From: Pleomorphomonas sp.
Lineage (GTDB): Bacteria > Pseudomonadota > Alphaproteobacteria > Rhizobiales > Pleomorphomonadaceae
Direction: 5' to 3'
Assembly: GCA_030603685.1 (NCBI GenBank)
Contig: JAUVXG010000004.1
Coordinates: 1-64,000 of the forward strand
Length of the DNA stretch: 64,000 nucleotides
Shown: one piece after another, positions 49,110 to 62,453 of the stretch
Layout: each line of letters begins with the position of its first letter
Numbering within the stretch: position 1 is the first letter of the stretch
Notes under the pieces: generated by a model
Told to the model about the DNA's origin: nothing
The model's database searches: none
What the model saw: only the letters and a program-made list of their open reading frames with translations
Made by a program: the position numbers and the translations under genes

Positions 49110-51656
49110 TCAAAGCCCGGGCCAGCGCCGTGCCACCATCGCCCGCACCTCGGCCGCGGAATCGAGGGTCAGCGCCTCCTCCGCCACGGCGCGGCAGGTG
49201 TCCCTGTCCAGCGTCCGGATGAAGGCCTTGAGGTCCGGGATGCCGGAACGGGTGGCCGACAGACTGGTGACGCCGAGACCGATCAGGATGGGCGCGGCCG
49301 GCAGTTCCGAAGCGAGGCCACCGCAGACGCCCACCGGGCAGTCGTGCCGCGCACCGGCCGCCGCCGTATCGGCAATCGTCTTGAGGACCGCCGGATGCAG
49401 CGAGTCGATCTCGGGGGCAAGCTCGGTGTTGCCGCGATCCATGGCCAGCACGTATTGCGTGAGGTCGTTCGTGCCGATCGAGAAGAAATCGGCCTCCTTG
49501 GCCAGCTTGTCGGCCATGGCGACGGCGGCGGGCACCTCGATCATGATGCCGAGAGGCACGTCGGCGGCAACCCCGAGCGCCGCCTTCTCCTCCTCGAAGA
49601 TCGCCTTGGCCCAGCGGAGTTCGCCGATGTCGGCGATCATCGGCATCATGATGCGGACGACCGAAACCGGCGTGACCTTGAGGATGGCGCGGAACTGCTG
49701 GCGCAAGAGATCGGGTCTCCGCTTGGAGACGCGAATGCCGCGCACGCCGAGGATCGGGTTTTCCTCGGCCGCCTGCTTGAGATAGGGCAACGGCTTGTCG
49801 CCGCCGATGTCGAGCGTGCGAATGGTCAGGGGCTTGCCGCGCAGCGCGTCGGCGATGGCCTGGTACTCGGCCTGCTGCTCGGCTTCGGTCGGCGCCGTCG
49901 GCCGGTCGAGAAACAGGAACTCCGTCCTGAGCAACCCGGAGCCCTCGGCTCCGAAAGCAAGGCCGCGTGCCGCGTCGGCCACCGATCCGACGTTGGCGTA
50001 GACGGGTACACGCGTGCCATCGGCCATCACGCAGTCGGTCGCCGCCGCCGCGCGATTGGCGGCGCGGCGTGTCTCGCGTTCGGCCGCCGCCTTGCGCGTG
50101 GCCTCGACGGTCGCTTCGGTCGGGTTCACCAGGATCTCACCGCGCTCGGCGTCGATGATGAGCGGCGCACCCTCGGCAATGCGGTGGGCGTCGGGGCCGA
50201 CGGCAGCCAGCATCGGTACGCCGCTCGCCGCCGAGAGGATGGCGACATGCGAGGTACGGCCGCCCTTGGCGACCACGAAAGCCGCCGGCAGTCGGTCGCC
50301 GAAAGCCATGAACTGCGACGGCAGGAGATCGTCGGCGATGGCGATGGCGTCCTCGGGCAGCGCGAGGCTTTCGGGCGAGCCGCCGGCCAGCACCGTCAAC
50401 ACCTGCTGCTCAAGATCGACAAGGTCGGCGGCGCGCTCGGCGAGGCGAGCGTTGTCGAGCCCGCGGAGGAGGGCCGCCTGGGCGGAAATGGTGTCGGAGA
50501 AAGCCCAGCCGGCGCTCTTGCCGCGCGCAATGCGGTCGCGGGCGCCTTCGAGCAGCTCGGTGTCCTCGAGAAGCGCCGCGTGCGCAGCCATGATTTCGCG
50601 CTGCTGCTGCGTACGGCCCGATGTCGCCTGCTCCGTGAGGTGCTGGTGGACGCGAGCGATGGCAGCGTCCAGCGCCGCGCTCTCGGCCGCCATGTCACCG
50701 CCCTCTTCGACCGGGCGGGCGACCTTCTCCTTGAGATGGACGGCGTGACCGATGGCAAGGCCGGGCGCTGCGACCACGCCGGTCAGCTGCGGACGGTCCT
50801 CAGGACCGAACGGCGTGAGATCGACGGGCGCCTCGGCGGCGGAGCCTGCCTCGTCGACGCCGGGCAGACTGTCCTGCCCCGCATCGACATAGGGCACGAC
50901 CGGATCGCCGAGGCCGGACGCGATGGCCTCGACCACACCGTCCACAGCCGCCTCGGCATCGGCGCCTTCGGCCGTGACCAGAAGGCGGCTTCCCCAGCGG
51001 CTGCCCAGCGTGAGCAGCGAAACGGGACTCTTGGCATTGGCCTTGCGCTCGCCGAGCACGACCTCGACCGCGCTCGAATACTCCTTGGCCTTGGCCGCAA
51101 GCAACGCGGCCGGGCGGGCGTGCAGCCCCTCGCTCATTTCGAGAATGACGCTCCGCTCGACACGTTCGACCGGTGGTGGAGCTTCGACGCCGATCGGCAT
51201 CACCGTCATGATCTCGTCGCTCAGGCCGACAATGCCGGCCGACTTGCGCGCCGTGACGTGAAAGGCGTCCTCATTGGTGACGAGGACGGGCGTCGTCACG
51301 ATGCCGCAGCTCTCGGCGAGCGCAGCGAGATCGAAACGGATGAGAAGATCGCCGGCCGCGACATGATCACCCTCCGCCACCATGGCCTCAAGACCGGCGC
51401 CACGCAGCGCCACGGCTTCGAGGCCGACATGCACCAGAAACTCGGCGCCTTCGTCGGTCATCACCTTCACCGCGTGGCCGCGACGATGCACGGAGGTGAC
51501 CGTGCCGGCAACCGGCGCATGCACTTCGCCGACTTCCGGCTCGATGGCGAGACCATCGCCCATCATTCCAAGCGCAAACATCGGATCGGGAACGTCGCCG
51601 AGAGGCACGATCCGGCCCTTGAGCGGAGCCCGGACGGAGATGGTGGAGGTGGTCAT
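49110..51656 (-). CDS. fused PTS protein: IIA(Glc-type)-HPr-Enzyme I (NagF-like)
   Basis: IIAGlc (PLGDVPDPMFALGMMGDGLAIEP, EFLVHVGLEAVAL), HPr (EGLHARPAA), EI (GGRTSHVAI, GSGLLRTEFLFLDR, CGGLASE). Confidence 0.92.
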   Translation of the reverse strand: MTTSTISVRAPLKGRIVPLGDVPDPMFALGMMGDGLAIEPEVGEVHAPVAGTVTSVHRRGHAVKVMTDEGAEFLVHVGLEAVALRGAGLEAMVAEGDHVAAGDLLIRFDLAALAESCGIVTTPVLVTNEDAFHVTARKSAGIVGLSDEIMTVMPIGVEAPPPVERVERSVILEMSEGLHARPAALLAAKAKEYSSAVEVVLGERKANAKSPVSLLTLGSRWGSRLLVTAEGADAEAAVDGVVEAIASGLGDPVVPYVDAGQDSLPGVDEAGSAAEAPVDLTPFGPEDRPQLTGVVAAPGLAIGHAVHLKEKVARPVEEGGDMAAESAALDAAIARVHQHLTEQATSGRTQQQREIMAAHAALLEDTELLEGARDRIARGKSAGWAFSDTISAQAALLRGLDNARLAERAADLVDLEQQVLTVLAGGSPESLALPEDAIAIADDLLPSQFMAFGDRLPAAFVVAKGGRTSHVAILSAASGVPMLAAVGPDAHRIAEGAPLIIDAERGEILVNPTEATVEATRKAAAERETRRAANRAAAATDCVMADGTRVPVYANVGSVADAARGLAFGAEGSGLLRTEFLFLDRPTAPTEAEQQAEYQAIADALRGKPLTIRTLDIGGDKPLPYLKQAAEENPILGVRGIRVSKRRPDLLRQQFRAILKVTPVSVVRIMMPMIADIGELRWAKAIFEEEKAALGVAADVPLGIMIEVPAAVAMADKLAKEADFFSIGTNDLTQYVLAMDRGNTELAPEIDSLHPAVLKTIADTAAAGARHDCPVGVCGGLASELPAAPILIGLGVTSLSATRSGIPDLKAFIRTLDRDTCRAVAEEALTLDSAAEVRAMVARRWPGL

Positions 51657-51777
51657 GCGCTTGTCTCCCAATACCTTGTGTCGAGGCAAAGCCTCCCCCT
51701 CCGCCGCCGGTTCCGGCAGCGATCGGTGATGCGAGGAGGACGAGCGCTTGCCGCGCTCCGGTCACGCCTCGTGGGAA

Positions 51778-52920
51778 CTAAATCTGGGCCGCGGCGGCGA
51801 TCTCGGCAAGAACCTCGGCGGGAAGTGCGTTGCCGGAGAAGCGATCCACCGCCGCCGCGACACCAACTTCGGTAATGGCCGCCTGCATCTCGACGGCCTG
51901 GGGATCGCCGTCGTTGCGGTAATGCAGAGCGGCGGCGATGCCCTTGACGAGGTTCGCATGCGGCAGGCCGTATTCGAGCGTACCGAGGAGCGGCCGGATG
52001 AGCCGGTCGCCCTTGCCGAGCTTTCTCAAGGGCTCTCGGCCAACGCGAGCCACGTCGTCGCGGATGAAGGGGTTGGCGAAGCGGCCGAGGATCTTCTCGA
52101 TATAGGCGGCATGCTTGGCCGGATCGAAACCGTAGCGGCGGATCAGGACGGCGCCGCTCTCTTCCATGGCGGCCTTGACGATGGCGCGAATGCCCTCGTT
52201 CTCAATGGCATCGCGAATGGTCGGCAGCCCCCTCTCGAAGCCGAGATAGGCGGTAATGGCGTGGCCTGTGTTGAGCGTGAACAGCTTGCGCTCGACGAAG
52301 GCCATCAGATTGTCGGTCAGCTCCATGCCGGGAATGTCGTGCGTCCAGCCCTTGAGCTGCCCACGGTCCACGATCCACTCGGAAAACTCCTCGACGGTCA
52401 CGGCGAGCGGTTCGCCCTCGACCGGCGGAGCAGGCGGCACGATGCGATCGACGGCGCTATCGGCGAAACCGACCTCGATCTCGACCACGGCGGCGATAGC
52501 CGCCGGCAGGTGACCGAAAATCGCCTCCTTGAGCTGTGTGGTGCCGCGAATGGTGTTTTCGCAGGCGATGATGTTGAGCGGCGCATGCTTGCCGGCCGCA
52601 ACGCGAGCCTCGAGACCGCGAGCGATCGTCGGCGCAATCTTCGGCAGCACCGCAGGCCCAACGGCGGTGGTAACGAGATCGGCTGAAGCAATGAGGTCGA
52701 CGATATCGTCGCCGATCGACGAAACGGCGCTGACGCCGGTCACTTCCTCGCGGCGGCTGCCGTTGCCCACGATGTCGACCGGATAGCGTCCATCCCTGGC
52801 AATCTGGCCGACCAGTGTTTCGTTGACGTCGGCGAAGGTGACTGCCCATCCGGCATCAGCGAGGATCTTGCCGATGAAACCGCGGCCGATGTTGCCCGCG
52901 CCGAAGTGAATGGCTCGCAT
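51778..52920 (-). CDS. mtlD: mannitol-1-phosphate 5-dehydrogenase
   Basis: [60 protein letters not shown]. Confidence 0.96.
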   Translation of the reverse strand: MRAIHFGAGNIGRGFIGKILADAGWAVTFADVNETLVGQIARDGRYPVDIVGNGSRREEVTGVSAVSSIGDDIVDLIASADLVTTAVGPAVLPKIAPTIARGLEARVAAGKHAPLNIIACENTIRGTTQLKEAIFGHLPAAIAAVVEIEVGFADSAVDRIVPPAPPVEGEPLAVTVEEFSEWIVDRGQLKGWTHDIPGMELTDNLMAFVERKLFTLNTGHAITAYLGFERGLPTIRDAIENEGIRAIVKAAMEESGAVLIRRYGFDPAKHAAYIEKILGRFANPFIRDDVARVGREPLRKLGKGDRLIRPLLGTLEYGLPHANLVKGIAAALHYRNDGDPQAVEMQAAITEVGVAAAVDRFSGNALPAEVLAEIAAAAQI

Positions 52921-52988
52921 GGTCGTCTCCAAAGCTTGTCTTGGGAGGGGGCTGCCCTCAGGCAGCCCCCGGTTCTCAGAAGCCGAGG

Positions 52989-54911
52989 TCAGCCGAGATC
53001 GAGGATGCGCAGCACGTCGGCCGGGTTCTTCGTCGTCGCAAGGTGGGCGACCACCTTGGGATTCTCGAGAACCCTGGCCAGGGCCGACATGACATCCATG
53101 TGCTCGTTGCCCTTGGCCGCGAGGCCGACGACGAGACGAGCCACATTCTCGGGTTCGGGACCGAAGAACACGCCGTCGGGATACTGGCAGACGACGATGC
53201 CGGTCTTCAGAACCTCGTTCTTCGCTTCGTTGGTGCCGTGTGGCATGGCCAGCGACTGGCCGAGATAGGACGACACGATGGTCTCGCGCTGGAGCATGGC
53301 GTCGATGTAGCTCGGGGTGATCGCGCCCATCTCCAGAAGCTTGGAGCCGGCGAAGCGAATGGCTTCCTCTTTGGTGGACGCGGTGAGGCCGAGGAAGATA
53401 TTTTCCTCACCGAGATTAAAAGATGCGCCACCCTCGGGCTTGCCGGCGGCCGGAGCCGCGGCGGAACCCGCCTTCGCCTTGATTTCAGCGACGATGCGGT
53501 CATAGGCCGCGCCGTCGAGGAAGTTGGTGATGGAGATGTGCGTCGCCTGGGGAGCAGCCCGGCGGGCACGCTCGGTCAGGTCCTTGTGGGTGATGACGAC
53601 ATCCACATCGGCCGGCAGGGCGTTGATGGCGACGTTGCTCGACCGGACGGCACCAAGGCCTGCCTGGTCCAGCTTCTTGCGCAGCATGGAGGCGCCCATG
53701 GCGGACGAGCCCATGCCGGCGTCGCAGGCGACGATGACCGAACGGACCGGACCGGAGATGGCAGCCGACGAGGCGGCAGCCGGAGCAGCCATGCCCTTCG
53801 ATTCAGCCTTCAGGGCCTTCATGCGAGCGGTGGCGGCATCGATGTCCTCTGAGGCTTCCTCCGTCCTGTCCGTCTTGAGCAGAACCGAGGCAACCAGGAA
53901 GGTCACGACGGCACCGAGTACCACGGCGGAGATGACACCGACAAAACCATCGGCCGGGGTCATGCCGAGCACGGCGAAGATCGAACCGGGCGACGACGGA
54001 GCGCGCAGACCGCCGCCGAGCATCATGTTGGCCGCCACACCGGTGGCGCCACCGGCGATCATGGCGATGATCAGGCGCGGCTTCATCAGCACGTAGGGGA
54101 AGTAGATCTCATGGATACCGCCGAAGAAGTGGATGATGGCGGCACCAGGAGCCGATTCCTTCGCGTTGCCACGGCCGAAGACCATGTAGGCAAGCAACAG
54201 GCCGAGGCCCGGGCCCGGATTGGCTTCGATCAGGAAGATCAGCGACTTGCCCTGTTCGGCGGCCTGCTGGATACCGAGCGGCGTGAAGACGCCGTGGTTG
54301 ATGGCGTTGTTGAGGAACAGCACCTTGGCCGGCTCGACCAGGATCGAGGCCAGCGGGATGAGACCGGCGTTGATCAGGGCGTTGACGCCCGCGCCGAGGG
54401 CCGCCGACAGGTTCTCGACGATCGGACCGACGATCGCGAAGGCGATCATGGCCAGGATCATGCCAAGGATACCGGCCGAGAAGTTGTTGACCAGCATCTC
54501 GAAGCCGGGGCGGATCTTGCCATCCACCATCCGGTCGAACTGCTTGATCGACCAGCCGCCGAACGGACCCACCAGCATGGCGCCGAGGAACATCGGAATG
54601 TCGGTACCGACGATGACGCCCGCGGTGACGATGGCACCGACGACGGCGCCGCGCTCACCATAGACCAGCTTGCCGCCAGTGTAGCCCAAAAGGAGCGGCA
54701 ACAAGTAGGTGATCATCGGGCCGACGAGCTTGGCGAAAAACTCGTTGGGCAACCAGCCGGTCGGGATGAAGAGAGTGGTAATGATACCCCAGGCGATGAA
54801 AGCGCCGATGTTGGGCATCACCATGCTGCTCAGGAAGCGGCCCACTTGCTGGACGCGCACCTTGAGGTTGGACGACGACCCGTCGCCCCCTGCGGTTCCG
54901 GTATATGCCAT
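52989..54911 (-). CDS. mtlA: PTS mannitol transporter subunit IICBA
   Basis: IIC ([49 protein letters not shown]), IIB ([21 protein letters not shown]), IIA ([17 protein letters not shown]). Confidence 0.96.
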   Translation of the reverse strand: MAYTGTAGGDGSSSNLKVRVQQVGRFLSSMVMPNIGAFIAWGIITTLFIPTGWLPNEFFAKLVGPMITYLLPLLLGYTGGKLVYGERGAVVGAIVTAGVIVGTDIPMFLGAMLVGPFGGWSIKQFDRMVDGKIRPGFEMLVNNFSAGILGMILAMIAFAIVGPIVENLSAALGAGVNALINAGLIPLASILVEPAKVLFLNNAINHGVFTPLGIQQAAEQGKSLIFLIEANPGPGLGLLLAYMVFGRGNAKESAPGAAIIHFFGGIHEIYFPYVLMKPRLIIAMIAGGATGVAANMMLGGGLRAPSSPGSIFAVLGMTPADGFVGVISAVVLGAVVTFLVASVLLKTDRTEEASEDIDAATARMKALKAESKGMAAPAAASSAAISGPVRSVIVACDAGMGSSAMGASMLRKKLDQAGLGAVRSSNVAINALPADVDVVITHKDLTERARRAAPQATHISITNFLDGAAYDRIVAEIKAKAGSAAAPAAGKPEGGASFNLGEENIFLGLTASTKEEAIRFAGSKLLEMGAITPSYIDAMLQRETIVSSYLGQSLAMPHGTNEAKNEVLKTGIVVCQYPDGVFFGPEPENVARLVVGLAAKGNEHMDVMSALARVLENPKVVAHLATTKNPADVLRILDLG

Positions 54912-55187
54912 GTCTTGGAAACTCCTCCACGAAGTCCTGTCACGCCCCGAAGGGAAACCGACAGACCGAAGGACAAACGATCTCACCGCCGCAATCGAGT
55001 TGCGTCGAAGAAATACCGGCCCTCGGAATGAGCCAGTCATGTCGTTTATCTCGAAAGCCTCTCCGCTCCCTCCATCCCAGCCCCGTCTTCCACGGTCCAG
55101 GAGATACGAAAACACCGCCCCGAACGCCTGACGACGTTCGGACTCCAGCACACTTGAATAATTGTTCTTACGGGTCCTCGTTCGATT

Positions 55188-55208
55188 GTGATGAAAACAT
55201 GACATCAC
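55188..55208. promoter_or_regulatory. inverted repeat upstream of mtlA, candidate operator
   Basis: GTGATG-AAAACATGA-CATCAC in an AT-rich stretch of the long mtlA leader. Confidence 0.45.
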
Positions 55209-55354
55209 TATGAGTTAAAGTGGAAAGATATAAACACGACTGTAAAAATGTATCCTACGGTGACGCGACATTGCGTCGGCCTCCGTTCACCGCAGCGAAA
55301 AGTCTATGAAAACCATTGATTTGGGATGATATCCGCAACTTGAAAATTGTATGA

Positions 55355-55369
55355 TTGAGCCCAGCTCAA
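55355..55369. promoter_or_regulatory. palindrome between mtlA and glmS, candidate operator
   Basis: TTGAGC-CCA-GCTCAA perfect 6-bp arms in AT-rich intergenic DNA. Confidence 0.4.
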
Positions 55370-55435
55370 AACCATACTTAAGTCGACATACGGAGCACTC
55401 CGGCTCCCCGGCTTATACCTTTTGCCCATGGAAAA

Positions 55436-55469
55436 GCGGCGCGCCGACCCAGAAAGACCGGCGCGCCGC
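55436..55469 (-). terminator. intrinsic terminator of glmS
   Basis: GCGGCGCGCCG-N12-CGGCGCGCCGC perfect 11-bp stem; minus strand followed by TTTT. Confidence 0.85.
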
Positions 55470-55502
55470 CTTTGTTTCAACCGGAATCAACCGGCTTGGC
55501 AC

Positions 55503-57326
<1,824 letters not shown>

Positions 57327-57487
57327 TGACGAACTAACCCATTGTTGTCCCGGAGGCGGATCTATCAAGCGAAACTCGCCCTGACGACCGCGCCTTTCAT
57401 GGGAGGCGACCGTGTCACGCCGAATAACTGGCGACAAGTCAACAATAGTTGCCAAATTTTACAGAATTCTTGCCAGCCGTCCCGAAA

Positions 57488-57811
57488 TCACGACCTGGGC
57501 AACGCCAAGGCTTCGGCCAGAACCGCTTCGGGATCGGCGATGGCCCGCGCAGTACCGACTGTAAGCACCGGCACGCTCTGGAAGCGGTCGAGCCCCTCGA
57601 TGTTGACATCGGCTGCAATGATGGCGGCGTGAGCGCGACTGATGTCCTTGCGCGTCAGGACATCCTCGCTGCCAAGGGCGCCCTGGGTTTCGACCTTGAT
57701 CAGGTAGCCGAGCCGCTGGGCAGCGGCCAGCAGGCGCGTGGCGGCCATGTAGGTGAGCGCAACACCGGTCGGGCAGGCTGTGACGACGACGATCCGGGTG
57801 CCGTTCTCCAT
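57488..57811 (-). CDS. stand-alone PTS fructose-type EIIB
   Basis: MENGTRIVVVTACPTGVALTYMAATRLLAAAQRLGYLIKVETQGALG; catalytic ACPTG motif retained; no IIA/IIC domain. Confidence 0.88.
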   Translation of the reverse strand: MENGTRIVVVTACPTGVALTYMAATRLLAAAQRLGYLIKVETQGALGSEDVLTRKDISRAHAAIIAADVNIEGLDRFQSVPVLTVGTARAIADPEAVLAEALALPRS

Positions 57812-57982
57812 GTCGCCTCCCTTCCCTGCCGCCTGCGAGTATCCCGCGAAACGCGCACTACCATTTCAGACCGCTCTGATACTTCAAATGCGCCAAAGCT
57901 GCAAACGGGAGGAAAGAGGACACTCCTCAGAAAGGTCGACCCAAGGCTTCTGCCCAGCCGTCATCGAGAAGGATCGAAGAAT

Positions 57983-58011
57983 GCCCCAGGGCATCAAAGA
58001 TGCCCCGGGGG
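57983..58011 (-). terminator. hairpin downstream of the ABC ATPase gene
   Basis: CCCC(A)GGGCATC-AAA-GATGCCCCGGGG stem-loop just 3' of the ORF; U tract weak. Confidence 0.5.
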
Positions 58012-58019
58012 AATGCACT

Positions 58020-59045
<1,026 letters not shown>

Positions 59046-59055
59046 GAACTGATCC

Positions 59056-60684
59056 TCACGCGCCGAGATCGCGGTAGCGGAAATAGGAGAAGTCGGCCGG
59101 CATGGCCTGGCCACTCAGGTCGTTGGCCGACATCCCGACGAAAGCGCCGGTGAAGTTGGAGTGCTCGCCCGCTCCGCACTCATCCGAAAGTAGCGAGGCA
59201 TCGAGCACGCCTCCGACCTGCGTCCAGTCGTCCGAGCCCACGGCATAGAAGAAGACCAGGGCTGTCGTCCGGACTTCAGCCTTGAGCCGCACCGGCACGC
59301 CGCCGGGTACGGGAACAGGCTTGGCGAGCCCCATCGTGGTCTGCCCTCCCCCTTGCGTGCCGGTGCAGGAGATGACCTGCAGGCAGGTGCCGACCTCCTG
59401 ATCGAAGGTCAATGCCAGGTAATGGTAGGCAAAGCGATTGTAGTAGGCCACGAGCCCCGCCATCTGCATGTGGAGCTTCGGATCGGCATGAACCTCGGTT
59501 TCCGCGTCGTAGGAGAACGACGTCTGCCGACGTGCGACCAGCGCCTGCTCATACCAGGACCCCATGGCCTCGCGTCCGTGGAGACGCAGGAAACCGGGAC
59601 GTTCCTCAAGCGAGAACAGGCGCTCGCCAAAGGGCGTGCGCAACCACTGAAAGTCCTTCGGCAGGCCAGCGTCGGCCGAGAAGCGATACTCCTCCGGCGC
59701 GGGGGCGAACGGGTAAGCCGGCACGTCGGGCGCTTCGACTTCCAACTTTGGCGTCAGTTTGCCGCCCGCGATGCGAGGCCAGCCATCGGCGCCCCACTCG
59801 ATCTTCTGGATAGCGGTTTCCCGCCCCAGAGGGCAGCGGCGCAAGCCCGGAATCGGGCGGCCGGTCAGATGGACGAGATAGGTCTCGCCCGTTGGCGTGT
59901 CGACAAAGTCGGCGTGACCGGCACGCTGAAGCGGCGCGTTCGGATTGCCGCGTGACGTGACCACGTAGGTGTCGGGATGCAGCTCATACGGCCCATTGAG
60001 CGCGCGGGAGCGCCCTACCGTGGCGACATGGTTATAGCCGGTGCCGCCCTCGGCAACCATGATGTAGTACCAGCCATCGCGCCGGTAGAGATGAGGGCCT
60101 TCCGTCAGGCCGGCCTCGGTGCCCTTGAAGATGTTGGTGATCGGCCCCTTCAGCTTGCGCTCGGCGACATCGTACTCTTGGCAGGCGATGCCGGCGAAGC
60201 TGTTGTCTCCCGGAAAGCGCGGCGGACGGCCACGATAATCCCACCACACGTTGACCAGCCACTTGCGACCGTCGTCGTCGTGGAACAGCGACGGATCGAA
60301 GCCCGAGGAGTTGAGGTAGATCGGATCCGACCAGGGCCCTTCGATGGACGGGGCGGTCACGAGATAGTTGTGCACGTCCTTGACCGAGCCGTCGCGGCGC
60401 TTCATGTCGCTGAAAATCAGCCAGAACATGCCATCGGCATAGGTCAGACAGGGCGCCCAGACGCCGCAACTGTCCATCTCGCCGCGCATGTCGAGCTGAC
60501 TGGCACGATCGAGCGGTCGGCAGACCAGATCCCAGTGCACGAGGTCGCGGGAGTGGTGAATCTGCACCCCGGGGAACCACTCGAAGGTGGAGGTGGCGAT
60601 GTAGTAGTCGTCGCCGGCGCGGCAGATCGACGGATCGGGGTTGAACCCCTTGAGGATCGGATTTGTGATGACAGGACGGGACAT
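59056..60684 (-). CDS. glycoside hydrolase family 43 (beta-xylosidase-like), no signal peptide
   Basis: [45 protein letters not shown]-terminal GH43 beta-sandwich domain. Confidence 0.92.
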   Translation of the reverse strand: MSRPVITNPILKGFNPDPSICRAGDDYYIATSTFEWFPGVQIHHSRDLVHWDLVCRPLDRASQLDMRGEMDSCGVWAPCLTYADGMFWLIFSDMKRRDGSVKDVHNYLVTAPSIEGPWSDPIYLNSSGFDPSLFHDDDGRKWLVNVWWDYRGRPPRFPGDNSFAGIACQEYDVAERKLKGPITNIFKGTEAGLTEGPHLYRRDGWYYIMVAEGGTGYNHVATVGRSRALNGPYELHPDTYVVTSRGNPNAPLQRAGHADFVDTPTGETYLVHLTGRPIPGLRRCPLGRETAIQKIEWGADGWPRIAGGKLTPKLEVEAPDVPAYPFAPAPEEYRFSADAGLPKDFQWLRTPFGERLFSLEERPGFLRLHGREAMGSWYEQALVARRQTSFSYDAETEVHADPKLHMQMAGLVAYYNRFAYHYLALTFDQEVGTCLQVISCTGTQGGGQTTMGLAKPVPVPGGVPVRLKAEVRTTALVFFYAVGSDDWTQVGGVLDASLLSDECGAGEHSNFTGAFVGMSANDLSGQAMPADFSYFRYRDLGA

Positions 60685-60687
60685 GGT

Positions 60688-61518
60688 TCAACCCTTGACC
60701 GAGCCGCGCGTGAGGCCGGCCACGATGTATTTCTGTGTGAAGGTGAAGAAGATGAGCGCCGGCAGGATCGTCAGCGACACGAAGGCGAGAATGCGGTTCC
60801 ATTCCACGATGAACTCGCCGCGGAACTGCATGATGCCGAGCGGCCACGTGAACAGGGACTGTTCGTTGAGCACGACCAGCGGCAGCAAGTAGTTGTTCCA
60901 GCTCTGGACGAAGACGAAGGTACCGACCGTGGCAAGGATGGGCGTCGACAAAGGCAGCGTGAACCGGAAGAAGAAGCCCACGTAGCCGCACCCGTCGACA
61001 TAGGCCGCCTCGAACAGCTCCTTGGGCAACTGCTGGAAGAAACTCCGCAGCAGCACCACGGCGAAAGCCATGGAGAAGGCCGTCTGAGGCAGGATGATGC
61101 CGAGCGGGTTGTCGAGCAGGCCAAAGCGGTTGATCTGGAAGAACAGCGGCACGATGGCGGTGGCGAAGGGGAACATCATCCCCAGCAGCATGTAGGACTG
61201 CAGATAGCGCGACCCGAAGAAGCGGATCTGCGCGAAGACATAGGCTGCCATGGATGCGCAGAGCACCGTCAGAACGACCGCCGACAACGAGATGATCAGC
61301 GAGTTGCGCAGGTAGGTCCAGAATGCCGAGCCCGTCAGAATATCGACGAAGACGGTGAAGCTCCATTCGGAGGGGATGCCGAAGGGCGCGGCCCTGAGCT
61401 CGCCCAGCGTTTTGAAGCCACCGAGAAAGGTGGCCAACAGAGGCAGGATGACCAGCGCGGCTACGAAAGACAGGAAGGCCGCGCGCATCAGCTGCGGGAA
61501 GAGTTTTGTGCGCTTCAC
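60688..61518 (-). CDS. carbohydrate ABC transporter permease (MalG-like)
   Basis: EAAYVDGCGYVGFFFRFTLPLSTPIL EAA loop; GTG start overlapping upstream permease stop. Confidence 0.9.
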   Translation of the reverse strand: MKRTKLFPQLMRAAFLSFVAALVILPLLATFLGGFKTLGELRAAPFGIPSEWSFTVFVDILTGSAFWTYLRNSLIISLSAVVLTVLCASMAAYVFAQIRFFGSRYLQSYMLLGMMFPFATAIVPLFFQINRFGLLDNPLGIILPQTAFSMAFAVVLLRSFFQQLPKELFEAAYVDGCGYVGFFFRFTLPLSTPILATVGTFVFVQSWNNYLLPLVVLNEQSLFTWPLGIMQFRGEFIVEWNRILAFVSLTILPALIFFTFTQKYIVAGLTRGSVKG

Positions 61519-62453
61519 AGCTGCCCTCCCTTGTCGATCGCCATGCGCTTGTAGGTGAAGGCCGTGCCGACGCAGAGGGCAAACAGCACCACGCCGACGG
61601 CGGCGCCGAAGCCGACGTTCATGCGGGCGAGGCCGAAGGTGTAGAGGAAGCTGACGATCGAGTGCGTCGAGTTCGACGGGCCGCCGTTGGTCAGCGGAAT
61701 GATGATGTCGAAGACCTGAAGGGCGCCGGTGATGGCAAACAGCACGCTGAGCTTGACGGCATGCATGATCATGGGCAGCTTGACGTACCAGATGGTCTTC
61801 AGCGAACTGGCGCCATCGATCTCCGCCGCCTCGACGAGGTCCGACGGCACCGCCTGCAAGGCGGCGATGAAGATCATCATGTGATAGCCGAAGTACTTCC
61901 ACACCACCACGATGATGATGGTCCAGAAGGCCCACTGCTTGTCCGCGAGGATGTAGAAGGGCTCGGTCCCGAGCTTGTTGGCGACCATTGCCGAAATGCC
62001 GTAGTCGCCGTCGAAAATGAAGCTCCAGATCAGGCCGGTGGCGATCTCGGCCAGAATGTAGGGCGCAAAGAAGATCAACCGGAAGGCTGTGTTGGCTGAC
62101 GTCTTGCGGTAGAGGAGCAAGGCCAGCACCAGAGCCAGCGGAATCTGCAGGAAGATCGATGCCAGCAGCAGCTTGAGCGAGTTGAACAGCGACTGGTGGA
62201 AGATGGAGTTCTTCACCAGGATCTCGTAGTTCCGCAAGCCGACGAAGTTGGTGACGTCGCCGTAGCCGTTCCACTTGTAGAAGCTGAGATCCATGGCGCT
62301 GAAGATCGGCCAGATCACGAACAGGGTGAACAGGAGCACGGCCGGAGGCAGGAACAGGATCAGGGCGGTGAGGCTGCCATCCGTACGCATGCGGGCAAAG
62401 CCGCTCGGCCGCCGACGCGCGGCAGGAGGCCTCGCTTGTGTTGTGAGGGTCAT
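61515..62453 (-). CDS. carbohydrate ABC transporter permease (MalF-like)
   Basis: EAAEIDGASSLKTIWYVKLPMI EAA loop. Confidence 0.9.
   Translation of the reverse strand: MTLTTQARPPAARRRPSGFARMRTDGSLTALILFLPPAVLLFTLFVIWPIFSAMDLSFYKWNGYGDVTNFVGLRNYEILVKNSIFHQSLFNSLKLLLASIFLQIPLALVLALLLYRKTSANTAFRLIFFAPYILAEIATGLIWSFIFDGDYGISAMVANKLGTEPFYILADKQWAFWTIIIVVVWKYFGYHMMIFIAALQAVPSDLVEAAEIDGASSLKTIWYVKLPMIMHAVKLSVLFAITGALQVFDIIIPLTNGGPSNSTHSIVSFLYTFGLARMNVGFGAAVGVVLFALCVGTAFTYKRMAIDKGGQL

Noticed and set aside
48894-51875. 993-aa plus-strand ORF
   Set aside because: Antisense to the IIAGlc-HPr-EI gene; no recognisable domain and biased composition.
59977-61554. 525-aa plus-strand ORF
   Set aside because: Antisense to GH43 and permease genes; Glu/Gln/His/Arg-rich low-information translation.
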